Shown: in pieces, positions 1 through 8,333 of the stretch | How positions within the stretch are numbered: position 1 is the first letter of the stretch | How the letters are laid out: each line of letters starts with the position of its first letter | Assembly: GCF_025147325.1 (NCBI RefSeq) | Contig: NZ_CP102262.1 | Coordinates: forward strand, 806,001 to 870,000 | DNA from: Bacteroides stercoris ATCC 43183 | GTDB lineage: Bacteria; Bacteroidota; Bacteroidia; Bacteroidales; Bacteroidaceae | Direction: 5' to 3' | DNA length: 64,000 nt | Notes under the pieces: model-generated | Seen by the model: the letters and a program-made list of their open reading frames with translations, nothing else | Databases searched by the model: none | Told to the model about the DNA's origin: nothing | Position numbers and translations under genes: made by a program

Positions 1-129
1 AGCCGTAACCGGATCTGCATCTTCGGAAACAGTACCTAAATCATAAACAGTCTTATTGAAAACTATGTCTTGTGCCACAATTTCACATAAACCCAAAAGA
101 TTCGCAACAATCAGAAAAAGAATTCGCAT
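1..129 (-). CDS. DUF1573-family exported protein, N-terminal fragment
   Basis: An ATG at 129 opens a minus-strand frame that runs off the window after 43 residues. It begins with a hydrophobic signal peptide ending near CEIVAQ. This is followed by IVFNKTVYDLGTVSEDADPV, the typical start of a DUF1573 domain (F-x-K-T-x-Y-D-x-G-T). DUF1573 proteins of Bacteroides are secreted or surface proteins of unknown function. The gene lies 23 nt downstream of the radical SAM gene on the same strand and is probably co-transcribed with it. Only the start is visible, so length and other domains are unknown. Confidence 0.7.
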   Translation of the reverse strand, partial: MRILFLIVANLLGLCEIVAQDIVFNKTVYDLGTVSEDADPVTA

Positions 130-152
130 GAGAATATCGGAAATTATGTTTT

Positions 153-926
153 TCAATAAGAGACACTCACAGCCATCCCTGCTTCTTTCACCAATGCTGC
201 AATACGGTCCAATTCCTCATGAGTAGCCTTTTGCAGGTCATGGTCGGGAGTTTCCCTGTCGATAGTATAAATCATTACCTGGCGGGGAGAAATCTCCTTG
301 ACGGCCTCCAACCAGGGCAAAACATACTTATCGGAAGTATTATCCATATCCTTATCTCCAAAACCGCCTTTCAAGAACATGGTTTGGATAATACAGTTAC
401 CTTTAAAAGCCTTCATTCCCCCGATTATCCCGCGGACGGAATAATGTCCTGCCGGACGATCGAGCTCACGGATATAAGCTTCGTCTGCCGTATCCAGTTT
501 CAGAATATTGTTATCCACTTTGTTCAAAGCCTCGAATACGGCAGGACGATGAATGAAAGTAGAATTGCTCAATACGCTTACCTTGGTTTTCGGAAAGTAT
601 TTATCGCGCAAAGCAAGCGTGTCTTCTATGATTTCAGGAAAATGCGGATGTGCGGTCGGTTCTCCGTTTCCTGCAAAAGTCAGTACATCAGGTACGGGTC
701 CGTTTTTCTGCATATCCTGCAGACGGGCTTCCAATGCGGCACGCACTTCTTCGCGCGTAGGGAGCGGCTTCTTGGGACGATGGTCGGAATTAAACCCGCA
801 CTCGCAATAAATGCAGTCGAAAGTGCACACCTTACCGTCTTCCGGCAACAGATTGATTCCCAAAGATACTCCCAAACGGCGGGAATGGACGGGACCGAAT
901 ATGGGAGACGGATAAATGACAGTCAT
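153..926 (-). CDS. Radical SAM protein (4Fe-4S enzyme of unknown substrate)
   Basis: A 257-residue cytoplasmic protein. Near residue 35 the motif C-TFD-C-IY-C (CX3CX2C) marks the [4Fe-4S] cluster site of radical SAM enzymes. It is followed by FAGNGEPTAHP, the glycine-rich SAM-binding strand of the family, and later by LKLDTADE. Length and layout fit the stand-alone radical SAM proteins common in Bacteroidetes. The substrate cannot be read from the sequence. The start ATG at 926 lies about 80 nt downstream of a -7 box (1013-1020). A DUF1573 gene follows on the same strand. Confidence 0.85.
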   Translation of the reverse strand: MTVIYPSPIFGPVHSRRLGVSLGINLLPEDGKVCTFDCIYCECGFNSDHRPKKPLPTREEVRAALEARLQDMQKNGPVPDVLTFAGNGEPTAHPHFPEIIEDTLALRDKYFPKTKVSVLSNSTFIHRPAVFEALNKVDNNILKLDTADEAYIRELDRPAGHYSVRGIIGGMKAFKGNCIIQTMFLKGGFGDKDMDNTSDKYVLPWLEAVKEISPRQVMIYTIDRETPDHDLQKATHEELDRIAALVKEAGMAVSVSY

Positions 927-1012
927 TTGATTTACTATTTATAAATTATGATTTAACAGCGGCGATTGGCGGTTTTCCGATACTTCAAAGACAAACCGCG
1001 TAATCAGCACAG

Positions 1013-1020
1013 CAAAGATA
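1013..1020 (-). promoter_or_regulatory. -7 box for the radical SAM gene
   Basis: The minus strand reads TATCTTTG, a perfect Bacteroidetes TAnnTTTG box. It implies a leader of about 80 nt before the ATG at 926. Confidence 0.6.
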
Positions 1021-1064
1021 AGAAATAAACATCCAGATATTTCCAAAAATACGACAGTTATTCT

Positions 1065-3089
1065 TCAAAACTTAACACGAAACTGCATCTGCAAGTCTGT
1101 TTTTGTATTTCCTTCTATCAAATCGTTACCCGAACCGATAGTTTCACGGTCCCGATAAACGGTTTGCCCGAACTTAACGAGAAACATAAAAGTTTTGTTC
1201 AAATCACAACGTATATGAGCGGAATAGCGAAAACCTCTGCCGTAGAAAGAAGGAGTATAGAACGTATAAACCAATCCTTTTTCGGAAGCATAAATCCGCG
1301 AATCGTAATCATCCGTATGGAAATAAGTACCTTGTACGGATACGGCCAAAGGGAATCTGGAAAAAGTATAAGCGCAGGACTGGGTACATTGCCAGCCTTG
1401 TTTTCCTTCAAACTCATGTCCTTCCCCACTCTGCTGGCAAAAATAATTGTAATCGACCGTAGTGCGACATGCAAAAGCTCCCGGCGTATAAGCAAGCCTG
1501 CAACGGAGCTTGTGATGAAAGACCGGTAATGTTACTTTCCCGCCTGTTCCCGACACATCCCTCTCCTTGCGCTTATACCGGTAATTGAGATATAGCAATA
1601 AGTTTTTCTGCGGAGAATAGGCAGCCTGAAACATTCCGTCTATTCCCTGCGAAGCCTTGCTGATACGATACTTCCACCAGGGGAAAGAGAACATATCCAA
1701 AGAAGCGAAAAACTTCCAATGCGCCCAGGGAGCAGCTTCCGTAGCCAGATACCAGCCGTTTTCGTTTTGCGGAGCACTTCCCTCGCCGAACGAACGCCCG
1801 AAGAAAGACCAATAATCGTGGGAATAACAACGATGTATTAACAGCAGTTGATAACCTGTTAATAATCTATATTTCAGTTGATTCAGCAAGGCATATCCCT
1901 GTTTGCCAACAGCCCCCTCTCCTACCCATACCCACTTTCCCCAACGGTATTTATAATCCACACCCAGATTATAAAAATCATTTCCATGCAAGTTGTATTT
2001 CGCATACTTCTTTAAATCCGGTTCATAAGGATGACTGAAACGATAATAAATACCTGTCACCCCCACTTTCAATCTATTTTTTTCGTAAGTGAGGTTACCA
2101 CCTGCCGATTGCATGACAAACGCATTCATTTTATCCGCCTCCTTCTCCGTACGATGCAAGCCTGTTTTGTAAATGGAAGCGATTTTTCCGCCTTTCACCA
2201 CCCCATCCATAGAACGGTGCGAATAAAAGGCAGAAAGTTCTAAAAAACGAAGAATTTCCACTGTTACCGCCGTTCCGCGAAAATAGTTATACGAATCCGT
2301 AGAGCTGTGTTTCCGGATTCCCCCTCTGCGGAATTCGGATGCGGACATGGAGAAAGTTTTTCCTAATCCAAAGTCTGCGCCAATCACCAGGCCCAGACCG
2401 AACCCCAGTTTATAATTGCCCAATGCCAAAGCTTTCAGCCTGCCCCTGTTTTTGAGTAAGCCGTAAAACGAATAATAATCATATCCTTTCTTGTCATGCA
2501 AAGCAAAGAACGGTTCACCGGCATCCTTCTCTCCCGTTATTCCCGCCTGAAAGTAATCTCCATAACGAAAACTGTAACGCAGTGAATGGTAAACGGCAGG
2601 TCCCAGATAGTTTTTCTCATATCCCTTGCGGGTATATAAAGGGATATCCAGACGTGTCAATACTTCTTGCACGGCATACTTCAATACCGTTTTTAAAGAA
2701 GGATAGCGGGAAGGGTCCTTAACGGTCTTTATGCAGACAAAGGGTAACAGCAGTTCGATCGTTTGCCGGTCCATCTCCTTCACCAACTGCAACTCATAAA
2801 GAGTCTGCATCTGTCCGTTTATATAAACATACGCCAAAATATTTTCTATTTGAATATCCGTAAGGAAAGGAAATTCCTCCAATTGCCGTTTAGTGGCGGC
2901 ATTGATATTGACAGGTTCTTGCAGACGAGCGGAAAGCGTTTCCAGTTCATCTTCCCAGTTTCTCTCTTCTTCATCGGCGGAGAGTTGTTCCAGATTCTCT
3001 TCCCACAGGGATAATGTCGCATTTTGAGCTACAAGCATAGGAGTTATTAACAGCATACTCATAAAAACTCCTATCTTGATTAGGGTCAT
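1065..3089 (-). CDS. Helix-hairpin-helix / outer-membrane beta-barrel-like protein
   Basis: A 674-residue protein with a signal peptide (about residues 1-21, ending MLVAQ). Residues about 55-115 hold a ComEA-like helix-hairpin-helix region (VNINAATKRQLEEFPFLTD, then a second ENILAYVYINGQ segment). The remaining roughly 550 residues are rich in alternating aromatic and polar strands (for example YSFRYGDYFQAGITGEKDAG) and end in F-R-V-K-F, as in an outer-membrane beta-barrel. Proteins of this architecture are widespread in Bacteroidetes and have no firm function. An exported HhH domain would not be expected to meet chromosomal DNA, so a role in DNA uptake is possible but unproven. A -7-like TAACTTCG lies at 3121-3128. 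Confidence 0.75.
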   Translation of the reverse strand: MTLIKIGVFMSMLLITPMLVAQNATLSLWEENLEQLSADEEERNWEDELETLSARLQEPVNINAATKRQLEEFPFLTDIQIENILAYVYINGQMQTLYELQLVKEMDRQTIELLLPFVCIKTVKDPSRYPSLKTVLKYAVQEVLTRLDIPLYTRKGYEKNYLGPAVYHSLRYSFRYGDYFQAGITGEKDAGEPFFALHDKKGYDYYSFYGLLKNRGRLKALALGNYKLGFGLGLVIGADFGLGKTFSMSASEFRRGGIRKHSSTDSYNYFRGTAVTVEILRFLELSAFYSHRSMDGVVKGGKIASIYKTGLHRTEKEADKMNAFVMQSAGGNLTYEKNRLKVGVTGIYYRFSHPYEPDLKKYAKYNLHGNDFYNLGVDYKYRWGKWVWVGEGAVGKQGYALLNQLKYRLLTGYQLLLIHRCYSHDYWSFFGRSFGEGSAPQNENGWYLATEAAPWAHWKFFASLDMFSFPWWKYRISKASQGIDGMFQAAYSPQKNLLLYLNYRYKRKERDVSGTGGKVTLPVFHHKLRCRLAYTPGAFACRTTVDYNYFCQQSGEGHEFEGKQGWQCTQSCAYTFSRFPLAVSVQGTYFHTDDYDSRIYASEKGLVYTFYTPSFYGRGFRYSAHIRCDLNKTFMFLVKFGQTVYRDRETIGSGNDLIEGNTKTDLQMQFRVKF

Positions 3090-3192
3090 CTATAATAGTG
3101 TGTTTCCGGATAATAGGCAACGAAGTTACCTTAAATTAGTTAATTGAACAAGGAAAAATGAAAGCAATGTAACAACATTACGCAGAATGGTG

Positions 3193-3200
3193 TACTTTTG
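3193..3200 (+). promoter_or_regulatory. -7 box almost touching the DUF4294 start codon
   Basis: TACTTTTG at 3193-3200 matches TAnnTTTG and ends only 4 nt before the ATG at 3205. The expected transcription start is at or next to the start codon, so the mRNA would be nearly leaderless. No clear -33 box was seen. Confidence 0.5.
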
Positions 3201-3204
3201 CGCT

Positions 3205-3819
3205 ATGAGCAAACGGTTTAACATAGTAATACTCATAACATTTCTCTCGGCAGGAGTCCTGACTTGTCATGCCCAGCAGCAACCCCAAACCGGTGCATCC
3301 AAAAGCATCTATCTCACTCCCATGTGCGTGTACAACGGCGATACGATTCCTTACGTGAAACTTCCTACCGTTTACATCTTCAAACCGCTAAAATTCAAGA
3401 ACAGGCGCGAAATGGCGAAATACTACAAACTTATCCGCGACGTAAAGAAAGTGCTTCCCATTTCAAAGGAAATCAACCGGGCGATTATCGAGACTTACGA
3501 ATACCTGCAGACCATTCCCACTCAAAAAGAGCGGCAAAAGCACCTGAAAGCTGTGGAAAAGGGGTTGAAAGAACAATACACTCACCGTATGAAAAAGCTT
3601 TCCTTTGCACAAGGAAAACTGTTAATCAAACTGGTAGACCGGCAAACCCATTCCACTTCCTACGAGCTGGTAAAAGCGTTTATGGGACCTTTTAAAGCCG
3701 GATTCTACCAGACCTTTGCCGCACTGTTCGGAGCCAGTCTGAAAAAACAATACGACCCTACGGGAGATGATGCGCTTACGGAAAGAGTAATCTTACTGGT
3801 AGAGAGCGGGCAGCTCTGA
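3205..3819 (+). CDS. DUF4294 domain protein, exported
   Basis: A 204-residue protein with a signal peptide (MSKRFNIVILITFLSAGVLT, cleavage after CHA). The body has the DUF4294 pattern: NGDTIPYVKLPTVYIF, then KYYKLIRDVKKVLPIS and a late KLLIKLVDRQTHSTSYELVK. Function is unknown; the family is mostly confined to Bacteroidetes. An in-frame ATG at 3187 lies upstream, but it is inside or before the -7 box at 3193-3200, so the start at 3205, which also begins the signal peptide, is preferred. The gene converges on the DUF5131 gene with 13 nt between stops. Confidence 0.85.
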   Translation: MSKRFNIVILITFLSAGVLTCHAQQQPQTGASKSIYLTPMCVYNGDTIPYVKLPTVYIFKPLKFKNRREMAKYYKLIRDVKKVLPISKEINRAIIETYEYLQTIPTQKERQKHLKAVEKGLKEQYTHRMKKLSFAQGKLLIKLVDRQTHSTSYELVKAFMGPFKAGFYQTFAALFGASLKKQYDPTGDDALTERVILLVESGQL

Positions 3820-3832
3820 TAACTTCAGTACA

Positions 3833-4570
3833 TCATTTAAAATTAATGTCCGCCTTACGTGCCTGCGAATGTTGAAACTGACGTTTTACGGTATATAAAG
3901 TGCCTTCTTTAACAAATTTAGAACCTGTCTGTTTAAACCAGAAAGAAACATTGTTTTTCACACAAATATCGTGAAGCTTCATAATCCAGTCGAAATTACA
4001 GATACGGGCCTCATATCCGGACTCTCCCCCTGCAACCACTTGTTCAACCCACTCTCCTATATTATAGGCATCCAAACTGATTTCTTCCAACAACGGCTCA
4101 CAAATAATAATTTTGTGTTTTATGGGAATAGCTTTATAAACAGGCAAACGATTATCCGCACATAACTGATTTTCAACCGTACAACAAACAGTTACATTAT
4201 CATACCCGTCTTTCCAATCGGCAGGCAGACACTCCATAACCCTGTTTATACGTTTGGTTATCATCAGGAAATGAAGATCACTGCGTTGACGAATCATTTC
4301 CCATGCCTCAGTTCGCCACGCATCTGCATCTTCAACAAAAAAATCGGAAGTAAAACAGGTATAAACAAGAGTTCCGGACGGAATTTTAAAACTTCCGTTC
4401 TTATTCGTCCGTACAGGCAAATCGAAATTTTTCGTCTTAACCACAACCGAACTGTCAACATTTCTTTTTGCATCTCCCCGGTAGACATAACAATATCTGC
4501 ATCCTTCACTGAATTTATGGCAACCGTGCCACAAATTCCACATCACCGACCTCTCTGCAATACCATTCAT
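3833..4570 (-). CDS. DUF5131 (phage Gp37/Gp68-like) family protein
   Basis: A 245-residue protein with the family's opening pattern (WNLWHGCHKFSEGCRYCYVY). This supplies a C-X6-C-X2-C cluster resembling a radical SAM iron-sulfur site. Later motifs are TCFTSDFFVEDADAWR, FLMITKRINR and AGGESG. Homologues occur on phages and in bacterial chromosomes; the reaction is not established. It stands alone between DUF4294 (convergent) and an AT-rich 141-nt gap in front of it. No good -7 box was seen upstream of its start. Confidence 0.8.
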   Translation of the reverse strand: MNGIAERSVMWNLWHGCHKFSEGCRYCYVYRGDAKRNVDSSVVVKTKNFDLPVRTNKNGSFKIPSGTLVYTCFTSDFFVEDADAWRTEAWEMIRQRSDLHFLMITKRINRVMECLPADWKDGYDNVTVCCTVENQLCADNRLPVYKAIPIKHKIIICEPLLEEISLDAYNIGEWVEQVVAGGESGYEARICNFDWIMKLHDICVKNNVSFWFKQTGSKFVKEGTLYTVKRQFQHSQARKADINFK

Positions 4571-4711
4571 CCGGATAAAACATCAGTTAATATTATGTTG
4601 ATAAACCTGTTACTAACGTAAACATACAAAGGAAATAAATAACTGTTATATAAGCAAATAAGTTGGTTGATAAATCAAGTATAAAGCTGTTAATTACTAA
4701 TATTTGTCCAC

Positions 4712-5242
4712 TCACTTCAATTTATTGAATAAATCCCAGATAACAATGCCTGCCGTAACCGATACATTCAGAGAATGCTTCGTACCGTATTGCGGAATTT
4801 CAATGCAGCCGTGAGAATGGTCGATAACTTCCTGTTGAACACCTTTCACCTCATTCCCCATTACTATGGCATACTTTCTGTTTTTGTCTAAAGTCAACTC
4901 ATTCAGCATAATACTACCTTCTGCCTGCTCTACGGAGTAAACCGTATAGCCTTCGTTTTTAAGGTTATCAACAGCTTCAACAGTGTTATTAACATACTTC
5001 CAGTCGACGGTAAATTCCGCTCCCAAAGCCGTCTTGTGCATTTCGGCATGGGGTGGAGTAGCCGTAATGCCGCACAGATAGATACATTCAATGCGAAAAG
5101 CATCCGAAGTGCGGAATACGGAACCTATATTATGCAAACTGCGGATATTATCCAATACAACTACAAGCGGCAGTTTTTCCGCTTCCTTAAACTCCTCTGT
5201 ACTAATGCGGTTCAGTTCGGTTATCTTCAGTTTTCTGTTCAT
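4712..5242 (-). CDS. SpoU/TrmH-family RNA 2'-O-methyltransferase
   Basis: A 176-residue SPOUT methyltransferase. The three knotted-fold motifs are present: LDNIRSLHNIGSVFRTSDAF (motif 1), IVMGNEVKGVQ (motif 2) and IPQYGTKHSLNVSVTAGIV (motif 3). It should transfer methyl from SAM to a ribose 2'-OH in tRNA or rRNA; the target nucleotide is unknown. The frame stays open up to a TTG at 5296, but a TATCTTTG box covers 5294-5301. The ATG at 5242, which begins MNRKLKITEL, is therefore the likely start. Confidence 0.88.
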   Translation of the reverse strand: MNRKLKITELNRISTEEFKEAEKLPLVVVLDNIRSLHNIGSVFRTSDAFRIECIYLCGITATPPHAEMHKTALGAEFTVDWKYVNNTVEAVDNLKNEGYTVYSVEQAEGSIMLNELTLDKNRKYAIVMGNEVKGVQQEVIDHSHGCIEIPQYGTKHSLNVSVTAGIVIWDLFNKLK

Positions 5243-5293
5243 AATCGTAAGGCTTTGTACCGGTCTGTACACTATGTACCGGCTCATGTCGTG

Positions 5294-5301
5294 CAAAGAT
5301 A
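5294..5301 (-). promoter_or_regulatory. -7 box for the TrmH-family gene
   Basis: The minus strand reads TATCTTTG followed by C. It gives a leader of about 45 nt to the ATG at 5242 and rules out the TTG start at 5296. Confidence 0.6.
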
Positions 5302-5742
5302 CTTCTTTCCGTTCACATCCCTGTTAATAACCGTTGAAAAGGTGTCAATAGCGTATGGAAAGATTTTTAAAAATAATATTTGCATTATTCAAAGTAACGC
5401 ATAATACGCCTGCATAACGAACAAACCAAAAAAGTTAACCTAAACTTTCAAAGGCTGTATAAACACATTTTTAAGTACTATTTCACTGATTAATCCCTTT
5501 AAAGTTATTAACTTTGCGGTTATCAACAAGATGTTAATGAAGTGAGACTATGGCAGAGTAGGGAGCTTATTATCAAGAGATATAACTTTAATTGCTTACG
5601 TTAATAACCTAAGGATAAAGTTTAGCCTTGTACTAATAACTTCATGGGCAAGAAAATTCGGATTTATTTGTCCACACTATTAACAGCCCATCATCACTAT
5701 CAAAGGATTTTTAAAAAAAGAAGAGAAATAAAAATTATTATT
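5302..5742. other. AT-rich intergenic stretch and long nadA leader
   Basis: About 440 nt between the TrmH-family promoter and the nadA ATG. The left part (5302-5500) is AT-rich with no coding signal. TAACTTTG at 5509-5516 is a plausible nadA -7 box and would leave about 225 nt of untranslated leader. The leader contains TTATCAACA at 5520-5528, which resembles a DnaA box. An in-frame ATG at 5644 would add 33 lysine-rich residues not expected in NadA and was not used. Confidence 0.5.
5509..5516 (+). promoter_or_regulatory. Candidate -7 box for nadA
   Basis: TAACTTTG followed by C matches TAnnTTTG. The distance to the nadA ATG at 5743 is unusually long (about 225 nt). No closer box was found. 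Confidence 0.45.
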
Positions 5743-6681
5743 ATGGATAATCTGATAGAAGCTATCAAGCAACTGAAGAAAGAGAAGAATGCAATCATTC
5801 TGGGGCACTACTACCAGAAGGGTGAAATACAAGACATAGCCGACTATGTAGGCGACAGTCTGGCTCTGGCACAATGGGCGGCAAAGACGGAGGCTGATAT
5901 TATCGTGATGTGCGGTGTCCACTTCATGGGTGAGACGGCAAAGGTACTTTGTCCCGACAAGAAGGTATTGGTGCCCGACATGGCGGCGGGTTGTTCGCTT
6001 GCCGACAGTTGCCCGGCGGATAAGTTTGCACAGTTCGTTAAAGAGCATCCCGGACATACGGTGATATCCTATGTGAATACAACGGCTGTCGTAAAGGCTG
6101 TTACGGATGTAGTGGTAACTTCCACCAATGCCAGACAAATCGTAGAAAGCTTTCCCGAAGATGAGAAAATAATATTCGGTCCTGATAGAAACCTGGGAAA
6201 TTATATCAACTCCGTTACAGGCAGAAATATGTTGTTATGGGACGGGGCGTGCCATGTACACGAACAGTTCTCGGTTGAAAAGATTGTTGAATTGAAGCAG
6301 CAGCATCTCGGTGCAGTGGTATTGGCTCATCCCGAATGCAAGAACACGGTTTTGAAGCTGGCGGATGTGGTAGGTTCTACGGCGGCTTTGCTGAAGTATG
6401 CGGTTGCTCATCCCGAAAAGGAATACATCGTTGCTACGGAATCGGGTATCCTGCACGAGATGCAGAAGAAATGTCCGCAGACGAAGTTTATTCCGGCACC
6501 GCCCAACGACAGTACCTGTGCCTGCAATGAGTGTAACTTTATGCGGTTAAACACATTGGAAAAGCTTTATAATTGCCTGAAAGACGAATCTCCGGAAATC
6601 AAGGTGGATGCGGAAATAGCAGAGAAAGCGGTGAAACCGATCAAGAGGATGCTGGAGATTTCTGCAAAACTGGGATTATAG
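5743..6681 (+). CDS. nadA: Quinolinate synthase A
   Basis: A 312-residue NadA. It condenses iminoaspartate with dihydroxyacetone phosphate to quinolinate in de novo NAD synthesis. Visible motifs are LGHYYQKGEIQDIADYVGDS near the N-terminus, GVHFMGETAKVL, and three cysteines placed as in NadA cluster ligands: Cys84 (AAGCSLADS), Cys170 (DGACHVHE) and Cys259 (DSTCACNEC). The ATG at 5743 gives the normal family length. nadB and nadC are not in the window. A long palindrome (6741-6809) follows the stop and probably terminates both nadA and the facing rdgB operon. Confidence 0.95.
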   Translation: MDNLIEAIKQLKKEKNAIILGHYYQKGEIQDIADYVGDSLALAQWAAKTEADIIVMCGVHFMGETAKVLCPDKKVLVPDMAAGCSLADSCPADKFAQFVKEHPGHTVISYVNTTAVVKAVTDVVVTSTNARQIVESFPEDEKIIFGPDRNLGNYINSVTGRNMLLWDGACHVHEQFSVEKIVELKQQHLGAVVLAHPECKNTVLKLADVVGSTAALLKYAVAHPEKEYIVATESGILHEMQKKCPQTKFIPAPPNDSTCACNECNFMRLNTLEKLYNCLKDESPEIKVDAEIAEKAVKPIKRMLEISAKLGL

Positions 6682-6740
6682 TGAATTATTCCCTTGTCGC
6701 TGGCATTCTTCGATGAGGGTATGAAAATGATTTCAATATT

Positions 6741-6809
6741 TTTTCAGGCACGGATTACATGGAATTTACGGTTTTCATAAACCGGAACCATGTAATCCGT
6801 GCCTGAAAA
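6741..6809. terminator. 22-bp perfect palindrome between nadA and rdgB
   Basis: The arms 6741-6762 and 6788-6809 are perfect reverse complements over 22 bp, beginning TTTTCAGGCACGG and ending CCGTGCCTGAAAA. A second 6-bp stem (CGGTTT/AAACCG) lies in the loop. T- and A-tracts on the outside make it usable as a terminator for both converging genes. It is longer than a normal terminator and may belong to a repeat family. Confidence 0.7.
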
Positions 6810-6850
6810 TTTATCATAATGCAAGCATCCGCATACTTTTGCCACTTTCA

Positions 6851-7429
6851 TTACTTGGACAGGAAGTTGCAAAGCTTATCCGTTGCCACTGCCCGGTGGC
6901 TGATTTTATTCTTCAATTCGCTTCCCATTTCGGCATATGTCTGCGTATATCCTTCCGGAATAAAGACCGGGTCATATCCGAAACCGGAAGTACCGTGCCT
7001 GTGCTTCGTTATTTCGCCTTTTACGATGCCTTCGAACAAGTGTTCCTTTCCATTGACGATAAGTGCGAAAACGGTACGGAATCGGGCTTTTCGGTTCTCC
7101 ATTCCTTCCATATCCTGCAACAGCTTCTGCATATTGGCTTCCGAATTGTGTGCATCGCCGGCATAGCGTGCCGAATACACTCCGGGAGCTCCGTTCAGGG
7201 CTTCCACTTCCAGGCCGGTATCATCGGCAAAACAATCCAGGTGGTAATTTTCAAAGATATACCTTGCCTTCAGCAAAGCGTTTCCTTCAAGCGTATCTGC
7301 TGTTTCGGGAATATCCGCATTGCAATGGATGTCTTTCATGCTGAGAAGCTCTATTTTATCTCCTAAAATAGCGGTTACTTCTTCCAGTTTGTGGGCATTG
7401 TTGGTTGCAAAAACAAATTTCTTTTTCAT
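6851..7429 (-). CDS. rdgB: XTP/dITP diphosphatase (RdgB/HAM1 family)
   Basis: A 192-residue inosine-triphosphate pyrophosphatase that removes non-canonical purine nucleotides (ITP, dITP, XTP) from the pool. Family signatures are [12 protein letters not shown] at the N-terminus, [20 protein letters not shown] around residues 66-85 and SGFGYDPVF. Length is typical. Its ATG overlaps the stop codon of the upstream YitT gene (ATGA at 7426-7429), which suggests translational coupling as the last gene of the leuS-yitT-rdgB operon. Confidence 0.95.
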   Translation of the reverse strand: MKKKFVFATNNAHKLEEVTAILGDKIELLSMKDIHCNADIPETADTLEGNALLKARYIFENYHLDCFADDTGLEVEALNGAPGVYSARYAGDAHNSEANMQKLLQDMEGMENRKARFRTVFALIVNGKEHLFEGIVKGEITKHRHGTSGFGYDPVFIPEGYTQTYAEMGSELKNKISHRAVATDKLCNFLSK

Positions 7430-8328
7430 TTTCCTTTCAATTTATCGAATCCTTCTCCATACACGCCGATAACGGAGCTTTGAGAGATGAAAGCATTCGG
7501 GTCGATGTCCTTGACCAGACGGAATATCTCGACAGACTGGCGTTTGTAGGCCAACACAACCAATACTTTCACGTTGCGTTTGCTGTACCAGCCTATACCA
7601 TCGAGTACGGTTACACCGCGATGAGTCTCTTTGGTGATGCGGTCGGCAATCTTTTCGTACTCTTTGGAAAAGATAAAGAACTGTACCGACTGACGCGCAC
7701 CGTTCACGATATAATCCAGTACGATGCCGATGACGAATAGCGTTACAAAACCGAAAATCACCCGTCGCCAATCGTTGAATATGAAGTAGCAGGAACTGAT
7801 GATGATAACGTCGCAAGCCATAATCATGCGTCCCAAAGTGACGTCGCGGTATTTATGGATGATGGCTGCGATAATGTCCGTACCGCCCGTACTTCCGTTG
7901 CAGTTGAACACTACGCCCAGACCCGCACCGCACATGGCGGCGCCTATGAGGCAAGCCATGAAATCCTGTCCCGGTCCCAGTATCTGAGGCGGCACTCCGT
8001 CCGCTCCGTTCACCAGCAACTGGAAAAACCATAGGAAGAAAGTCAGTCCGAAGATGGCAAATGTGGTCTTGATACTGAATTTAGGTCCTAAAATCTTGAT
8101 GGCAAACGTCATCAGGACTGCATTAATGATGAAATACGACCATTGGATAGGAAATCCAGTGGCATAATAGATGATGGCTCCGATACCTGTAGTACCGCCG
8201 GTCGTAATCTGATAGGGGATAAGGAACGCAGCCCATCCCATAGCGTAAGAAATTAATCCGAAAGTGATGAAGACATAGTCTTTCAACTCTCTCATCACTT
8301 CCGCTTTGGTTGGTTTTGTGATTTGCAT
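7426..8328 (-). CDS. YitT-family membrane protein
   Basis: A 300-residue integral membrane protein. The N-terminal two thirds hold about five or six hydrophobic helices of the YitT/DUF161 type ([20 protein letters not shown], then TTGGTTGIG and [10 protein letters not shown]). The C-terminal part (from about residue 215) is a soluble DUF2179-like domain with [15 protein letters not shown] and ending [19 protein letters not shown]. Transport substrate is unknown. The frame continues upstream into leuS, but the ATG at 8328, 5 nt after the leuS stop, matches the family start (MQITKPTK). Confidence 0.88.
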   Translation of the reverse strand: MQITKPTKAEVMRELKDYVFITFGLISYAMGWAAFLIPYQITTGGTTGIGAIIYYATGFPIQWSYFIINAVLMTFAIKILGPKFSIKTTFAIFGLTFFLWFFQLLVNGADGVPPQILGPGQDFMACLIGAAMCGAGLGVVFNCNGSTGGTDIIAAIIHKYRDVTLGRMIMACDVIIISSCYFIFNDWRRVIFGFVTLFVIGIVLDYIVNGARQSVQFFIFSKEYEKIADRITKETHRGVTVLDGIGWYSKRNVKVLVVLAYKRQSVEIFRLVKDIDPNAFISQSSVIGVYGEGFDKLKGK

Positions 8329-8333
8329 ATTTG

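Noticed and set aside
5644-5742. An N-terminal extension of NadA or an upstream peptide
   Set aside because: The 33 extra residues are lysine- and isoleucine-rich, unlike NadA, and the ATG at 5743 gives the standard length.
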